The notes: generated by a model not told the origin, from the letters alone. A stretch of 64,000 nucleotides of DNA from Coprococcus sp. OM04-5BH (GCF_003482105.1 NZ_QULM01000003.1:186432-250431); one strand, 5' to 3'. Numbered from the stretch's first letter, positions 17,929-27,522 are shown. Numbers and translations: made by a program.

Positions 17929-19376
17929 AGATCGGAAGGATAATACTTAATGTACTTGTTTGTATAATATTAATGGCAGGGGTATGTCTGATGGTCACCA
18001 CCAGGTGGGAGATAAACAACATAGGGCAGAGCAGGTTTGACAATATATTATTCTCCATATCAAACAGGCTTGACGGAGCTAATCTTCAACCATTTTATAA
18101 TTTGATAATCTTCAATATCATTGCTGTGGTGGTGATAGTGGTGGTGTCGGTGATAATATTCCGGGTTAGCAGAAAATCTGCACATGGCAGGTTGTACAGG
18201 AATATTTATATTGCTGTTGCCGGTGCGATCCTTTGCTGTGGAATATGCTATTCGGGTGTTAAGCTTGGAATATTCGACTATGTGAAGGGGCATTACGTAA
18301 AGACACAGCTTTATGAGAAAAATTATGTGGCGTATGAGGCAGATAAAGTAGAATTTCCTGAGGATGGGGATAAGAAAAATCTTGTATACATATACCTTGA
18401 GTCCATGGAGCGGACATATGCTGACAGAGCTGATGGTGGTGCAATGGATGAAAACCTTATTCCTAAGCTTACTGAGCTTGCCATGGAAAATGAAGAATTT
18501 TCCGTTGACGATGTTCTTAACGGAGCTTATGTGACCACGGGAACGGATTGGACTGCCGCAAGTCAGGTGGCTCAGACTTGTGGTGTACCGTTAAAGGATT
18601 ATACTAAGGCAGATAGCTTTCTTCCGGGGGTTACAAGCATTGGGGATATACTTAAGGACAATGGCTATTCTCTTGAATACATAGGTGGTTGTTCTGCGTC
18701 ATATGGTGAGCTTGAACAGTATTTTGCCGAGCATGGCAGCTATTCCATAAGAGACTATAAGTATATGAAGGGAAACAGTCTCATACCTGAGGGGTATTAC
18801 GTTAATTGGGGAGTTGAGGATGAAAAGGTATTTGATCTTGCAAAGGATGAAATAACGAGATTACAGGAGAAAGGTGAACCATTTGCAGTATCTATTGCCA
18901 CAATGGACACACATTTTCCTGACGGCTATAAGTGCAGACTGTGTGGTGACACTTCAGATATACAATATGAGAACTCTATAATGTGTTCGGATTCCCAGGT
19001 GTATGTTTTTGTGGAGTGGCTTCGCAAGCAGGATTGCTATGATGATACGGTTATAGTATTATGTGGTGATCATCTTACGATGGATCAGAAGTATATTAAC
19101 CAGAAGGGTGTTCCGGATAAATATGAAAGAAAGGTATATACTACTATAATTAATTCGACTTGCAGGTATGACATAGACCATACCAGAAAATACTCATTGT
19201 TTGACATGTATCCCACAACCCTTGCTGCTATGGGAGTAAAGATAGAGGGAGACAGATTGGGCTTAGGTGTGAATTTATATTCGGACGTTCCTACATTGGT
19301 GGAGGAGATGGGACTTGATAAGCTTAACAGTGAGCTTGAGAAGAAGTCGGTATATTATGATGAGAAATTAAAGTGA
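17919..19376 (+). CDS. LTA synthase-family sulfatase-fold protein 1
   Basis: Membrane-anchored alkaline-phosphatase-superfamily transferase related to lipoteichoic acid synthase (COG1368), 485 residues. Three N-terminal hydrophobic segments (about 8-28, 60-85, 95-115) are followed by the extracellular catalytic domain: VYIYLESME with a metal-ligand glutamate, NGAYVTTGTDWTAASQ with the candidate nucleophilic threonine, ATMDTHFPDG, and CGDHLTMD with the second metal site. A conserved cysteine pair CRLCGD precedes SDIQYEN. The start lies inside the tandem repeat and has only a weak ribosome site, so translation may depend on the upstream gene. It is followed 1 bp later by a close paralogue. Confidence 0.85.
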   Translation: MARKIGRIILNVLVCIILMAGVCLMVTTRWEINNIGQSRFDNILFSISNRLDGANLQPFYNLIIFNIIAVVVIVVVSVIIFRVSRKSAHGRLYRNIYIAVAGAILCCGICYSGVKLGIFDYVKGHYVKTQLYEKNYVAYEADKVEFPEDGDKKNLVYIYLESMERTYADRADGGAMDENLIPKLTELAMENEEFSVDDVLNGAYVTTGTDWTAASQVAQTCGVPLKDYTKADSFLPGVTSIGDILKDNGYSLEYIGGCSASYGELEQYFAEHGSYSIRDYKYMKGNSLIPEGYYVNWGVEDEKVFDLAKDEITRLQEKGEPFAVSIATMDTHFPDGYKCRLCGDTSDIQYENSIMCSDSQVYVFVEWLRKQDCYDDTVIVLCGDHLTMDQKYINQKGVPDKYERKVYTTIINSTCRYDIDHTRKYSLFDMYPTTLAAMGVKIEGDRLGLGVNLYSDVPTLVEEMGLDKLNSELEKKSVYYDEKLK

Positions 19377-19377
19377 T

Positions 19378-20841
19378 ATGAATAGAGTTTTTAAGATTTT
19401 AGGTAAGATATTTTTAGTGGTTTTTCTGACAGTATCGCTGCTGTGTGCACTTGTATCGGGATGGCTTGTGAGTCATCTGGGAACAAGAGATTTATACGGA
19501 ACCATATTCTCCATAACCCAGGGAGGCGACGGGGCGAATATGGAGCCGTTTTATTCTATAATTGCCAAGAGCATAATCCTGATAGTTGTAACTGTTGTGG
19601 GTTCGGTGGTTCTGTTCAGGGTGTTCAGGAACCGGGGCAGAAGATGGTTCTATTCTGTATACATTATGGCGGTGATATCGGCGTTTATAGTATGTATGCA
19701 ATATTCCGAGGATGAGGTTGGACTGCTTACACTTATCAAGGGTCAGATAACTGAGACGACATTATTTGAGGATGAGTATGTGGATCCTGATGACGTGAAG
19801 ATAACATTTCCGGAGGGAAAGAGAAATCTCATATATATATCCATAGAGTCCATGGAGGATACATTTTCCTTGGGGCAGTACGGAGGTGCCCTTGACAGGG
19901 ATGTGATACCTGAGCTTACTGCGTTGCAGCTTGATAAGGACAATGTGAACTTTACTGCTGAGCATAATATGTTAAATGGAGCATATACCCCGGCAAATAC
20001 AGCCTGGACAGCCGCAAGCCAGGTGGCTCAGACCTCAGGTGTTCCCCTTAAGGACTATGGAAGCACGGACAGATATATGCCGGGAATCGTAAGTATTGGT
20101 GACATACTTAACAGCTACGGATACAAACAGGTGTATATTGCAGGCTCTTACATGTATTATGCGGATATGAGCGAATACTATAGGCAGCATGGCAGCTATG
20201 AAATGCAGGACATGCATTATGCAGTGAAGAACGGATTGGTTCCTTCGGATTATTTTGAGAACTGGGGATATGAGGATGAGAAGCTGTTTCAATTTGCCAG
20301 GGATGAGCTTAGTAAGATAGGGGATAGCAGACAGCCCTTTAATCTGTTTATAGCCACAATGGATACACATTTTCCTGATGGTTACAAATGCAGGCTGTGC
20401 CCGGATGATTCTGATATACAGTATGAGAATGTACTTTCCTGTGAGTCAAGCCAGCTTGAGAGTTTTATAGAATGGGTGAAGGAACAGGATTTCTATGAGA
20501 ATACCACCATAATCCTCTCCGGGGATCATCCTACCATGGAGAAGCGGTATATAAGGGAAAAGAATGTATCTGACCGGTATGACAGAAAGACTTATGTGGT
20601 CGTTATAAATTCAGGTGAGACTTACACCCTTGATTATGACAGACAGTTTACAGTCTTCGACATGTACCCGACCACTCTTGCGGCAATAGGAGCAGAGATA
20701 GAGGGGGACAGACTGGGACTTGGGGTTAATCTGTTTTCCGAGACACCGACTCTGCTTGAAAGATATGGTTATGACAAGCTTAACAGTGAGCTTGAGAAGA
20801 AGTCGGTGTATTACAATACGAAGTTAAAGGCGGGGAAGTAA
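19378..20841 (+). CDS. LTA synthase-family sulfatase-fold protein 2
   Basis: Close paralogue of the preceding gene, 487 residues, starting 1 bp after its stop. The same layout is present: N-terminal membrane segments, ISIESMED, NGAYTPANTAWTAASQVAQT with the nucleophile-type threonines, ATMDTHFPDG, the CRLCPDDSDIQYEN cysteine pair, and SGDHPTMEK. Both proteins end with the shared tail KLNSELEKKSVYY, so this is a tandem duplication. Together with the YfhO-like protein they probably build or decorate a glycerophosphate- or sugar-phosphate polymer at the cell surface; the substrate is not readable from sequence. Confidence 0.85.
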   Translation: MNRVFKILGKIFLVVFLTVSLLCALVSGWLVSHLGTRDLYGTIFSITQGGDGANMEPFYSIIAKSIILIVVTVVGSVVLFRVFRNRGRRWFYSVYIMAVISAFIVCMQYSEDEVGLLTLIKGQITETTLFEDEYVDPDDVKITFPEGKRNLIYISIESMEDTFSLGQYGGALDRDVIPELTALQLDKDNVNFTAEHNMLNGAYTPANTAWTAASQVAQTSGVPLKDYGSTDRYMPGIVSIGDILNSYGYKQVYIAGSYMYYADMSEYYRQHGSYEMQDMHYAVKNGLVPSDYFENWGYEDEKLFQFARDELSKIGDSRQPFNLFIATMDTHFPDGYKCRLCPDDSDIQYENVLSCESSQLESFIEWVKEQDFYENTTIILSGDHPTMEKRYIREKNVSDRYDRKTYVVVINSGETYTLDYDRQFTVFDMYPTTLAAIGAEIEGDRLGLGVNLFSETPTLLERYGYDKLNSELEKKSVYYNTKLKAGK

Positions 20842-20869
20842 AGCCGGATTTTAAAGATTGGGGGATTTT

Positions 20870-21874
20870 ATGGGATTTGAGAAATATTGGGTTATAGGAG
20901 GAATGATTGTAGCTGTTGCTTTTGGAATTGCAATGTTTATATGTTATTCCATAAGGACGGGAAAGTATAAGGGATTTTCGAAAAATAGCCTTAGAAAATA
21001 CAGGTGGATTTCAAGAGAAGATTTTGAAAAGGAAAAAAGAAAAATGCAAACGCAATTTTCAGAATTGGAATTTGATAATTTCTTTTATTTTCTAAAAAAT
21101 TATGGTGGCGGATATGTACGAAGAAGCTATGGAAAGATAGTGTATCAGGATTATCTGCCAAGAGAAAAGGGAGATTTAAAGGGGATATTCTATCGTCTGG
21201 TGGTGTCTAATCACAATATTAACAGTGCTAAAAAGGAAGAATTTAGAAAATATCTTATATCCATCGGGGTGACAGGTGTGGAAAACAGACCGGAGTATGA
21301 GACCAGGGCTGCCAAGCTTGTAAACAGGGAGACAGAAGAGCAGAACTACATACGAAAGGAGGTTGGAAATTTAGGCGAGAAATTGGCAAGGGCTGAACTC
21401 AGTAAACTAATACCTTTGGGTTACAAGGTGATAAACGGACCTAGACTTAAGTGGAATAAGAAGGTGCATGAATATGACCATATTGTAATTGGCGATAATG
21501 GTGTATTTTGTGTTGAAACAAAGGCGTTTGGGATGACGGACGGCAAGGAGACTGTGGCGAAGCTGCTTATAAGCAGTTCGGATCAATGGACTATAAAGAA
21601 GGGCGAAAAGATCAGGCAGGTGAAATCACCTACAAGCCAGATACTGGCGGAAAAGCTGCATCTGGAGGAGATACTGTTAAAAAAATTCATACCGGTCAAT
21701 GCGGTGTTGCTATTATGTAACAGGAAACTTACCGTAGAACATAGGGAGGAGCTTTTATACCCGGTGATAAAAATAGACGGTATCGTTGAGTACATACATA
21801 ACTTTAAAGGTCATATCATCGAAACGGATAAGGAGTATATTTTAAGAGCTATAGATGGCAGCAGGGAGAATTAG
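20870..21874 (+). CDS. NERD-domain protein with N-terminal membrane anchor
   Basis: 334 residues from ATG 20870, preceded by GGGGGA at 4-5 bp. One membrane segment lies at about residues 8-28. The C-terminal half is a nuclease-related domain: GNLGEKLARAELSKL, then EYDHIVIGDNGVFCVETKAFG with the PD-(D/E)xK-like D...ExK spacing, and QVKSPTSQILAEKLHLEEIL. NERD proteins are linked to DNA processing but few have tested functions. Base composition is more A-rich than in neighbouring genes. It converges on the LysR gene with an 11 bp gap and no obvious terminator. Confidence 0.8.
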   Translation: MGFEKYWVIGGMIVAVAFGIAMFICYSIRTGKYKGFSKNSLRKYRWISREDFEKEKRKMQTQFSELEFDNFFYFLKNYGGGYVRRSYGKIVYQDYLPREKGDLKGIFYRLVVSNHNINSAKKEEFRKYLISIGVTGVENRPEYETRAAKLVNRETEEQNYIRKEVGNLGEKLARAELSKLIPLGYKVINGPRLKWNKKVHEYDHIVIGDNGVFCVETKAFGMTDGKETVAKLLISSSDQWTIKKGEKIRQVKSPTSQILAEKLHLEEILLKKFIPVNAVLLLCNRKLTVEHREELLYPVIKIDGIVEYIHNFKGHIIETDKEYILRAIDGSREN

Positions 21875-21885
21875 GAAAGTGAATT

Positions 21886-22959
21886 TTATTCCTGTGCTTT
21901 ACAATACTCAAGAAACTTAACAAGAGCAGTAGACATTTTCTTCCCGCTGTGGAAGGAGAAGCCTACTGTTCTTTTTTCTATTTCGGCGGGCAGGGGAAGT
22001 TCTATTATCTTGCCTTCATTAAGGGCGTCCAGTGCGAACTCCCTTACTACGCTGGCAACGCCCATGCCGATGGAAGCGAAGTCTACAAGGAGGTCCATGT
22101 TGTTTATCTCAAGGAGCTGGCTCGCCTTTATTTTGTGTTCCATCATGTATCTGTCCACATGCTGTCTGGTGACGTTGCCATCTTCAAGCACAAGGAGATT
22201 GGACTCCTCAAGAAGACTTAAGGTATCGGCACCATCCATGTTAAAAGGAGTCTTTAGTACAGGGATATTCGCTGCATCATCAATGGTGCGGATTTTGGAC
22301 ATGGAGTCTTGTGCCGGAGCCTGCATGGTGGATTGGCCTGGAACACCTAAAAATGCACCGATGCTTCCCATCAGCATATTCTCCACCGGAGTATTGGCGC
22401 TCTCATCATTATGGGATGAAAGGAAGCTGTCTATATAGTCATAATTTGCCACGAAGATATCATGAATTTCCTTGACCGGATGGTAGTTAAGTCCCTTTGG
22501 CAGATCGGTGTTGCAGATAAGTCCGATGTCAATGGAGTCATTTTTTAACAGACTTATAGTATTTATGGTGGAGTGGCAGTCTATACTTATCCTTATGTTG
22601 GGATTTTCCTTGATGAAATCCTTAAGGTAGTCGATAAGCACATATCTGCACAGAGAGGTGCTCACTCCGATCCTTATGTGTCCCATGCCTGTTTCGGAGT
22701 ATTTCCTTACATTCTCCTCCCCCTGATCCAGGTTGTCCAGGGCGCGTTCAACGTATTCGTATAAAAGGTGTCCTTGCTCTGTGAGTGATACTCCTCTTGA
22801 ATTTCGATGGAAGAGCGTGGTGCCAAGCTCAGCTTCAAGCTTAAGAATTGATTTACTTATGGCGGGCTGGCTGATGAACAGCTCCTTGGCTGCACGGCTG
22901 ATATTGCCACACTTGGCTACCGTATGGAATATAATATAATTGTTGAGATTATCTATCAT
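21886..22959 (-). CDS. LysR-family regulator divergent from leuC
   Basis: LysR-type transcriptional regulator, 357 residues; ATG 22959 follows AGGAGG by about 8 bp. The N-terminal winged helix is typical (ISRAAKELFISQPAISKSILKLEAELGTTLF), and the rest is the periplasmic-binding-protein-like effector domain (IRIGVSTSLCRYVL, LLKNDSIDIGLI). About 50 extra residues, rich in Ser, Ala, Met and Gln, are inserted near 190-240, which explains the length above the usual 300. It is transcribed away from leuC with 126 bp between starts, the standard layout for a LysR protein controlling the divergent gene, so it probably regulates leuCD and perhaps leuB. Confidence 0.9.
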   Translation of the reverse strand: MIDNLNNYIIFHTVAKCGNISRAAKELFISQPAISKSILKLEAELGTTLFHRNSRGVSLTEQGHLLYEYVERALDNLDQGEENVRKYSETGMGHIRIGVSTSLCRYVLIDYLKDFIKENPNIRISIDCHSTINTISLLKNDSIDIGLICNTDLPKGLNYHPVKEIHDIFVANYDYIDSFLSSHNDESANTPVENMLMGSIGAFLGVPGQSTMQAPAQDSMSKIRTIDDAANIPVLKTPFNMDGADTLSLLEESNLLVLEDGNVTRQHVDRYMMEHKIKASQLLEINNMDLLVDFASIGMGVASVVREFALDALNEGKIIELPLPAEIEKRTVGFSFHSGKKMSTALVKFLEYCKAQE

Positions 22960-23085
22960 GGAAAATACCTCCTGGGTATAACTATAAATCATAATAATTA
23001 TTACTATTATGTATTACAATTATATCATGCCATATGATAAAATCAACACAGTTGATAATTTAAACACAATAAGGAGGAAAATCTA

Positions 23086-24351
23086 ATGGGTATGACAATG
23101 ACTCAGAAGATATTGGCTGCGCATGCAGGACTTGATTCAGTCCAGGCAGGACAGTTGATTGAGGCTGATTTGGATCTGGTGCTTGGTAATGATGTTACAA
23201 CACCTGTTGCCATTCATGAGATGGAGAAGTTTAATAAGAAGGAAGTATTTGACAAGACTAAGATAGCTCTTGTAATGGATCATTTCACGCCTAATAAAGA
23301 TATTAAGAGTGCTGAGCACTGTAAGTGTGTAAGACAGTTCTCTGCAGCGAATGAGATCAAGAATTTCTTTGACGTTGGTTCGATGGGAATAGAGCATGCA
23401 TTGCTTCCGGAAAAAGGACTTATAGTTGCAGGTGAGACCTGTATAGGTGCTGATTCACATACATGTACATATGGTGCTCTCGGAGCATTTTCAACAGGCG
23501 TTGGAAGTACAGATATGGCAGCCGGTATGGTTACAGGAAAGGCATGGTTCAAGGTACCATCAGCAATTAAGTTTAACATTGTTGGCGAGAAGGCACCTTA
23601 CATAAGCGGCAAGGACGTTATCCTTCACATCATCGGCATGATCGGTGTGGACGGAGCACTTTATAAGTCAATGGAGTTTGTTGGTGACGGTATCAAGAAC
23701 CTTACCATGGATGACAGATTTACCATTGCCAATATGGCTATCGAAGCAGGTGCTAAGAACGGCATCTTCCCTGTAGACGAGCTTACTGAGGAGTATATTA
23801 AGGAACATTCAGATAAGCCATATACAAAGTATGAGGCTGACGCCGATGCAGAATATGATGAGGAGTACACTATTGATTTAAGTACACTTAAGCCAACAGT
23901 TGCTTTCCCACACCTTCCTGAGAATACAAAGACTATTGATGAGGTTGGGGACATCAAGATAGACCAGGTTGTCATCGGTTCATGTACAAATGGACGTATC
24001 TCAGATATGCGTATCGCTGCTGAGATAATCAAGGGCAGAAAGGTCGCAGACGGAGTGAGAGTTATCGTTATTCCTGGTACTCAGGCAGTTTATCTCCAGT
24101 GTATCAAGGAAGGCCTTATGACAATATTTGTTGAGGCAGGTGCAGTGGTTTCAACTCCTACATGTGGTCCGTGTCTTGGAGGGCATATGGGTGTTATGGC
24201 TGCCGGAGAGAGAGCAGTATCCACCACAAACCGTAACTTTGTTGGACGTATGGGACATGTTGATTCAGAGGTATACCTTGCCAGCCCTGCTGTTGCAGCA
24301 GCTTCAGCTATCACAGGTAAGATCAGCAGCCCGGCAGAGCTTGGATTATAG
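23086..24351 (+). CDS. leuC: 3-isopropylmalate dehydratase large subunit
   Basis: Isomerises 2-isopropylmalate to 3-isopropylmalate with LeuD in leucine synthesis. The 421-residue product is of the shorter, archaeal/clostridial type. The three 4Fe-4S ligands are visible: Cys300 in IGSCTNGR and Cys360/Cys363 in [28 protein letters not shown] is the conserved active-site segment. AAGGAGG lies 8 bp upstream of the ATG. leuD follows 14 bp later. Confidence 0.96.
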   Translation: MGMTMTQKILAAHAGLDSVQAGQLIEADLDLVLGNDVTTPVAIHEMEKFNKKEVFDKTKIALVMDHFTPNKDIKSAEHCKCVRQFSAANEIKNFFDVGSMGIEHALLPEKGLIVAGETCIGADSHTCTYGALGAFSTGVGSTDMAAGMVTGKAWFKVPSAIKFNIVGEKAPYISGKDVILHIIGMIGVDGALYKSMEFVGDGIKNLTMDDRFTIANMAIEAGAKNGIFPVDELTEEYIKEHSDKPYTKYEADADAEYDEEYTIDLSTLKPTVAFPHLPENTKTIDEVGDIKIDQVVIGSCTNGRISDMRIAAEIIKGRKVADGVRVIVIPGTQAVYLQCIKEGLMTIFVEAGAVVSTPTCGPCLGGHMGVMAAGERAVSTTNRNFVGRMGHVDSEVYLASPAVAAASAITGKISSPAELGL

Positions 24352-24365
24352 AAAGGAGAATTGAT

Positions 24366-24854
24366 ATGAAGGCACATGGAACAGTACATAAGTATGGAGA
24401 CAATGTAGATACAGACGTTATCATTCCTGCAAGATATCTGAATTCTTCTGATCCTGCAGAGCTTGCGAAGAGCTGCATGGAGGATATCGACAAGGATTTC
24501 GTAAAGCGTGTTAAGCCGGGAGATATCATGGTGGCAAGAAAGAACTTCGGTTGCGGCTCATCAAGAGAGCATGCACCTATAGCCATCAAGGCTTCAGGGA
24601 TAAGCTGTGTTATAGCAGAGACATTTGCAAGAATATTCTATAGAAATTCTATCAATATAGGACTTCCTATCATTGAGTGTCCTGAGGCGGCAGAAGCCAT
24701 TGAGGCAGGAGACGAGGTAGAGATAGACTTTGACAGCGGTATAATCTACGACGTAACAAAGGGAACCCAGTACAAGGGTCAGGCGTTCCCGCCGTTCATG
24801 CAGGAGATTATTAAGAGCGAGGGTCTTATAAATTACATCAACAGTAAGAATTAA
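24366..24854 (+). CDS. leuD: 3-isopropylmalate dehydratase small subunit
   Basis: Swivel-domain partner of LeuC, 162 residues, the normal length for this form. It shows [13 protein letters not shown] at the start, the substrate-loop signature [11 protein letters not shown], and [10 protein letters not shown] near the end. AAAGGAG precedes the ATG, and the 14 bp gap to leuC points to one transcript. Confidence 0.96.
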   Translation: MKAHGTVHKYGDNVDTDVIIPARYLNSSDPAELAKSCMEDIDKDFVKRVKPGDIMVARKNFGCGSSREHAPIAIKASGISCVIAETFARIFYRNSINIGLPIIECPEAAEAIEAGDEVEIDFDSGIIYDVTKGTQYKGQAFPPFMQEIIKSEGLINYINSKN

Positions 24855-24952
24855 GGAGATTTTTACACATTACCGGCACGTTAGAGGTGATGTGGGAAAA
24901 TAGATTAAAGATGTTTCCTGGCTGATATCAGGAAGTTTAGAAGGAGGAAAGT

Positions 24953-25732
24953 ATGAATCTTAAAAACGACAACAATTATAACGGATATGATCCAAGTCAG
25001 AATGCCACAACCCAGGGCTACGATAACCAGACATTTGGTGGACAGAACTACGGCAACCAGTATGGACAGCCGAATAATGACGGACAGAACTACGGCGACC
25101 AGTATGGACAGCCGAATTATGACGGACAGAACTATGGCAACCAGTATGGACAGCCGAATTATGACGGACAGAACTATGGCAACCAGTATGGACAGCCAAA
25201 TTACGGCGGACAGAATTACAACCAGCCATATAATCAGCCTATATATACCAATCCGAGCACAGTTTCATCAAACGGACTTGGGATGAAGTGGTATAAATTC
25301 ATAATCTATGTGCAGTTATTTTTGTCTGCATTGACAGGGCTTGTTAATGGTATAAAATATATAACAGGGTCAGTATATGGAAATGCGTCTGAGAGAGAAA
25401 CAATATATGCATGGTTTCCAAGCATGAAGACGGTGTCAACCATCACCGGTATCCTCATGCTCGCTGCGGCGGTCGTTGCTATAATTGCAAGACAGAAGCT
25501 GGCAGGCTTTAAGCATGATGGCCCTATGTTCTATTACATTACATGTGGAATTTCAATAGGTGCATCTCTTATATACTGCATTGCAGCATATTCAGAGCTT
25601 AGCAAATACAGCTGGCTTGTTGATACATCAAGTTATCTCGCAGGAAGTATTATCGGTATACTTATCTCAGTTGGTCTTCTGATTGCAAATATCATATATT
25701 TTGGACACAGAAAAGATATGTTTACCAATTAA
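24953..25732 (+). CDS. Membrane protein with Q/N/G/Y-rich 14-residue repeats
   Basis: Protein of 259 residues with no recognised function. Residues 1-95 are hydrophilic and rich in Asn, Gln, Gly and Tyr, including four tandem 14-residue units with the core GQNYGNQYGQPNYD (residues 30-85). Three to four membrane segments follow (about 108-128, 152-172, 188-208, 222-245). Similar low-complexity N-termini precede DUF-type small membrane domains in many Firmicutes. It lies between leuD and leuB with AGGAGG before the ATG, so it may be carried along in the leu operon, though nothing in it suggests leucine synthesis. Confidence 0.75.
   Translation: MNLKNDNNYNGYDPSQNATTQGYDNQTFGGQNYGNQYGQPNNDGQNYGDQYGQPNYDGQNYGNQYGQPNYDGQNYGNQYGQPNYGGQNYNQPYNQPIYTNPSTVSSNGLGMKWYKFIIYVQLFLSALTGLVNGIKYITGSVYGNASERETIYAWFPSMKTVSTITGILMLAAAVVAIIARQKLAGFKHDGPMFYYITCGISIGASLIYCIAAYSELSKYSWLVDTSSYLAGSIIGILISVGLLIANIIYFGHRKDMFTN
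25040..25207 (+). repeat. Four tandem 42-bp coding repeats
   Basis: Units encode GQNYGNQYGQPNYD with few substitutions. DNA identity between units is high, so copy number probably varies between strains by slippage or recombination. Confidence 0.85.
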
Positions 25733-25760
25733 TATCTGCAATATAAGTAAAGATCAAGGC

Positions 25761-25796
25761 GTGACAGGTTCTCGTAAAGGGAGCCTGTCATTACTT
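25761..25796 (+). terminator. Hairpin before leuB
   Basis: TGACAGGTTC and GAGCCTGTCA arms (25762-25771, 25781-25790) around a 9-base loop, followed by a short T-poor stretch. Could be a weak terminator or a processing site between the membrane protein and leuB. Confidence 0.5.
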
Positions 25797-25850
25797 AATG
25801 ATAGCGGATGGATAAAACTCTACGGAGATTGAAAATGGAGGAATACAGTA

Positions 25851-26936
25851 ATGAAATGCAATCTTGCGGTTATTAAAGGTGACGGAATAGGACCTGAGGT
25901 AGTCACAGAGGCTATGAAGGTTCTCGATACGGTAGGAAAGATATACGGGCATGAATTCGACTATGAGGAGATCCTCATGGGTGGATGCTCAATAGACGCA
26001 ACAGGAGTGCCTCTTACAGATGAGGCAGTTGCCATAGCAAAGTCAAAGGACGCAGTTCTTCTTGGCTCAATAGGCGGCAACACATCAACATCCCCATGGT
26101 ATAAGCTTCCACCTAACTTAAGACCGGAAGCAGGACTTCTTAAGATAAGAAAAGAACTTGGATTATTTGCCAATCTTCGTCCTGCAAATCTCTATGATGA
26201 GTTAAAGGATGCCTGCCCACTGAGAGCTGAGATAGCAGAGCGTGGCTTCGACATGATGATGATGAGAGAGCTTACAGGCGGACTTTATTTCGGCGAGAGA
26301 AAGACAGAAGAGGTTGATGGCGTAATGACAGCCGTTGATACCCTTACATACAATGAGAACGAGATCAGAAGAATTGCCATCAAGGCATTCGACATTGCCA
26401 TGAAGAGAAGAAAGAAAGTTACTTCTGTAGACAAGGCAAATGTCCTTGATTCATCAAGACTCTGGAGAAAGGTTGTAAATGAAGTGGCAGCCGATTATCC
26501 TGAGGTAACACTCGAGCACATGCTGGTTGACAACTGTGCAATGCAGCTTGTAAAGGATCCTGCACAGTTTGATGTAGTACTTACAGAGAATATGTTCGGA
26601 GATATCCTTTCAGACGAGGCTTCTATGATCTCAGGATCTATCGGAATGTTGTCGTCAGCGTCTCTTAATGAGACAAAATTCGGAATGTATGAACCATCAG
26701 GCGGATCAGCCCCTGACATAGCAGGCATGGACAAGGCAAATCCTATCGCCACCATCCTTTCGGCAGCTATGATGCTCAGATATACATTTGACCTTGATAA
26801 AGAGGCTGACGCCATTGAGGCAGCAGTAAAGCAGGTACTTAAAGACGGCTATAGAACTATAGATATTCATTCAGAAGGAACAACTCTTGTAAGCTGCTCC
26901 GAGATGGGTGATCTTATTTCAGAGAGAATTAAATAG
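25851..26936 (+). CDS. leuB: 3-isopropylmalate dehydrogenase
   Basis: NAD-dependent oxidative decarboxylation of 3-isopropylmalate, third step of leucine synthesis. The length of 361 residues is standard. Visible motifs are GDGIGPEV at the N-terminus, RKELGLFANLRP, the substrate-binding RELTGGLYFGE, KANVLDSSRLW, and the metal-binding ENMFGDILSDEASM. TGGAGG lies 10 bp before the ATG. The stop is followed at once by a long palindromic element. Confidence 0.97.
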   Translation: MKCNLAVIKGDGIGPEVVTEAMKVLDTVGKIYGHEFDYEEILMGGCSIDATGVPLTDEAVAIAKSKDAVLLGSIGGNTSTSPWYKLPPNLRPEAGLLKIRKELGLFANLRPANLYDELKDACPLRAEIAERGFDMMMMRELTGGLYFGERKTEEVDGVMTAVDTLTYNENEIRRIAIKAFDIAMKRRKKVTSVDKANVLDSSRLWRKVVNEVAADYPEVTLEHMLVDNCAMQLVKDPAQFDVVLTENMFGDILSDEASMISGSIGMLSSASLNETKFGMYEPSGGSAPDIAGMDKANPIATILSAAMMLRYTFDLDKEADAIEAAVKQVLKDGYRTIDIHSEGTTLVSCSEMGDLISERIK

Positions 26937-26945
26937 GTACTTGGA

Positions 26946-27222
26946 AATTTTGAAACAAAATGTATATTTCCACATTCACATATAAATGTATAGCCATACA
27001 CGTGAATTTTACTACTCGGTTCGACCAGCTTATTAACCAGCAGTCGCCCAAACTCGGAAAAATCATCACTCGCTTTACTCATAATGATTTTTCCTCAAAC
27101 ATGGGCTTTATGCTGGTAGCAAGGTCAAACCTCATAACGAAAAATTCACTATCGTCTGGACTTATACATTATATGTGAATGTGGAACTGATCATATACAC
27201 TATTATATAATTTCAAAATATG
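26946..27222. repeat. Long palindromic element, copy 1 (after leuB)
   Basis: About 277 bp that can fold on itself almost end to end. Outer arms are 26968-26992 and 27163-27186 (24 of 25 positions), extended by ATTTTGAAA/TTTCAAAAT further out. Inner arms include GTGAATTTT/AAAATTCAC and GGAAAAATCAT/ATGATTTTTCC with a 17-base loop. Sub-sequences CTACTCGGTTCG and AAACCTCAT.ACGAAA recur, inverted, in the element at 34737-34920. No open reading frame of merit. It resembles a miniature inverted-repeat element or a long structured 3' UTR. Confidence 0.7.
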
Positions 27223-27362
27223 AGCGAACGGTATCATATGCCACAAGTGGACATATGAGCCCACCGGTACTTGGCGAGATATTTCGAGCCTTAGTACCGC
27301 TGTAGGGCGAATAGAGCGGGAGCGTTCCACGGCTGGCATATTGATATAGTGAGCGTATTTTG
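27215..27362. other. Structured intergenic segment before ilvD
   Basis: Non-coding. Contains the hairpin GGTACTTGGC...GCCTTAGTACC (about 27269-27300) with a GAGATATTTC loop, enclosed by an outer imperfect inverted repeat (CATATGCCA near 27236 with TGGCATAT near 27333). No promoter-like signal stood out. Confidence 0.45.
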
Positions 27363-27426
27363 TAAAATATTTTATAAAAAATCAGAAAGTATATGAGCCC
27401 CATATAACAGCAATTGCGAAGGAATT

Positions 27427-27522
27427 GTGTCAAGTTTTCTATGAAAACTTGACATGTAGTGTTAGCACTCGCCGCAGGCGATTTATTATGGGCTGATGTT
27501 CAATAGGAAAGGAAGTATAGAA
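27427..27522 (+). repeat. Leader repeat, copy before ilvD
   Basis: Starts with an 11-bp perfect hairpin GTCAAGTTTTC/GAAAACTTGAC, then TCGCC/GGCGA, then GGGCTGATGTTCAATAGGA leading into the ribosome-binding region. Nearly identical to 39028-39121 before mscS (about five mismatches in 78 bp) and related to 33398-33478 before asd. Confidence 0.8.

Noticed and set aside
22960..23085. Leucine T-box or attenuator before leuC or ilvD
   Set aside because: No T-box AGGGTGGNACCGCG core, specifier loop or leucine-codon leader peptide was seen before leuC, leuB, ilvD or the leuA fusion.
25040..25207. Possible CRISPR-like array
   Set aside because: The 42-bp units are contiguous, with no spacers, and are in frame within a coding sequence.
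26960..27433. Small open frames inside the leuB-ilvD gap
   Set aside because: They lie in palindromic sequence, lack ribosome sites and simply follow the inverted repeats.
27430..27458. CodY box in the ilvD leader (TTTTCTATGAAAA)
   Set aside because: The centre is TAT (3 bases) instead of the single W of the CodY consensus, and the same hairpin precedes mscS as part of a repeat, so it is better explained as repeat structure. CodY control of ilvD remains possible through another site.
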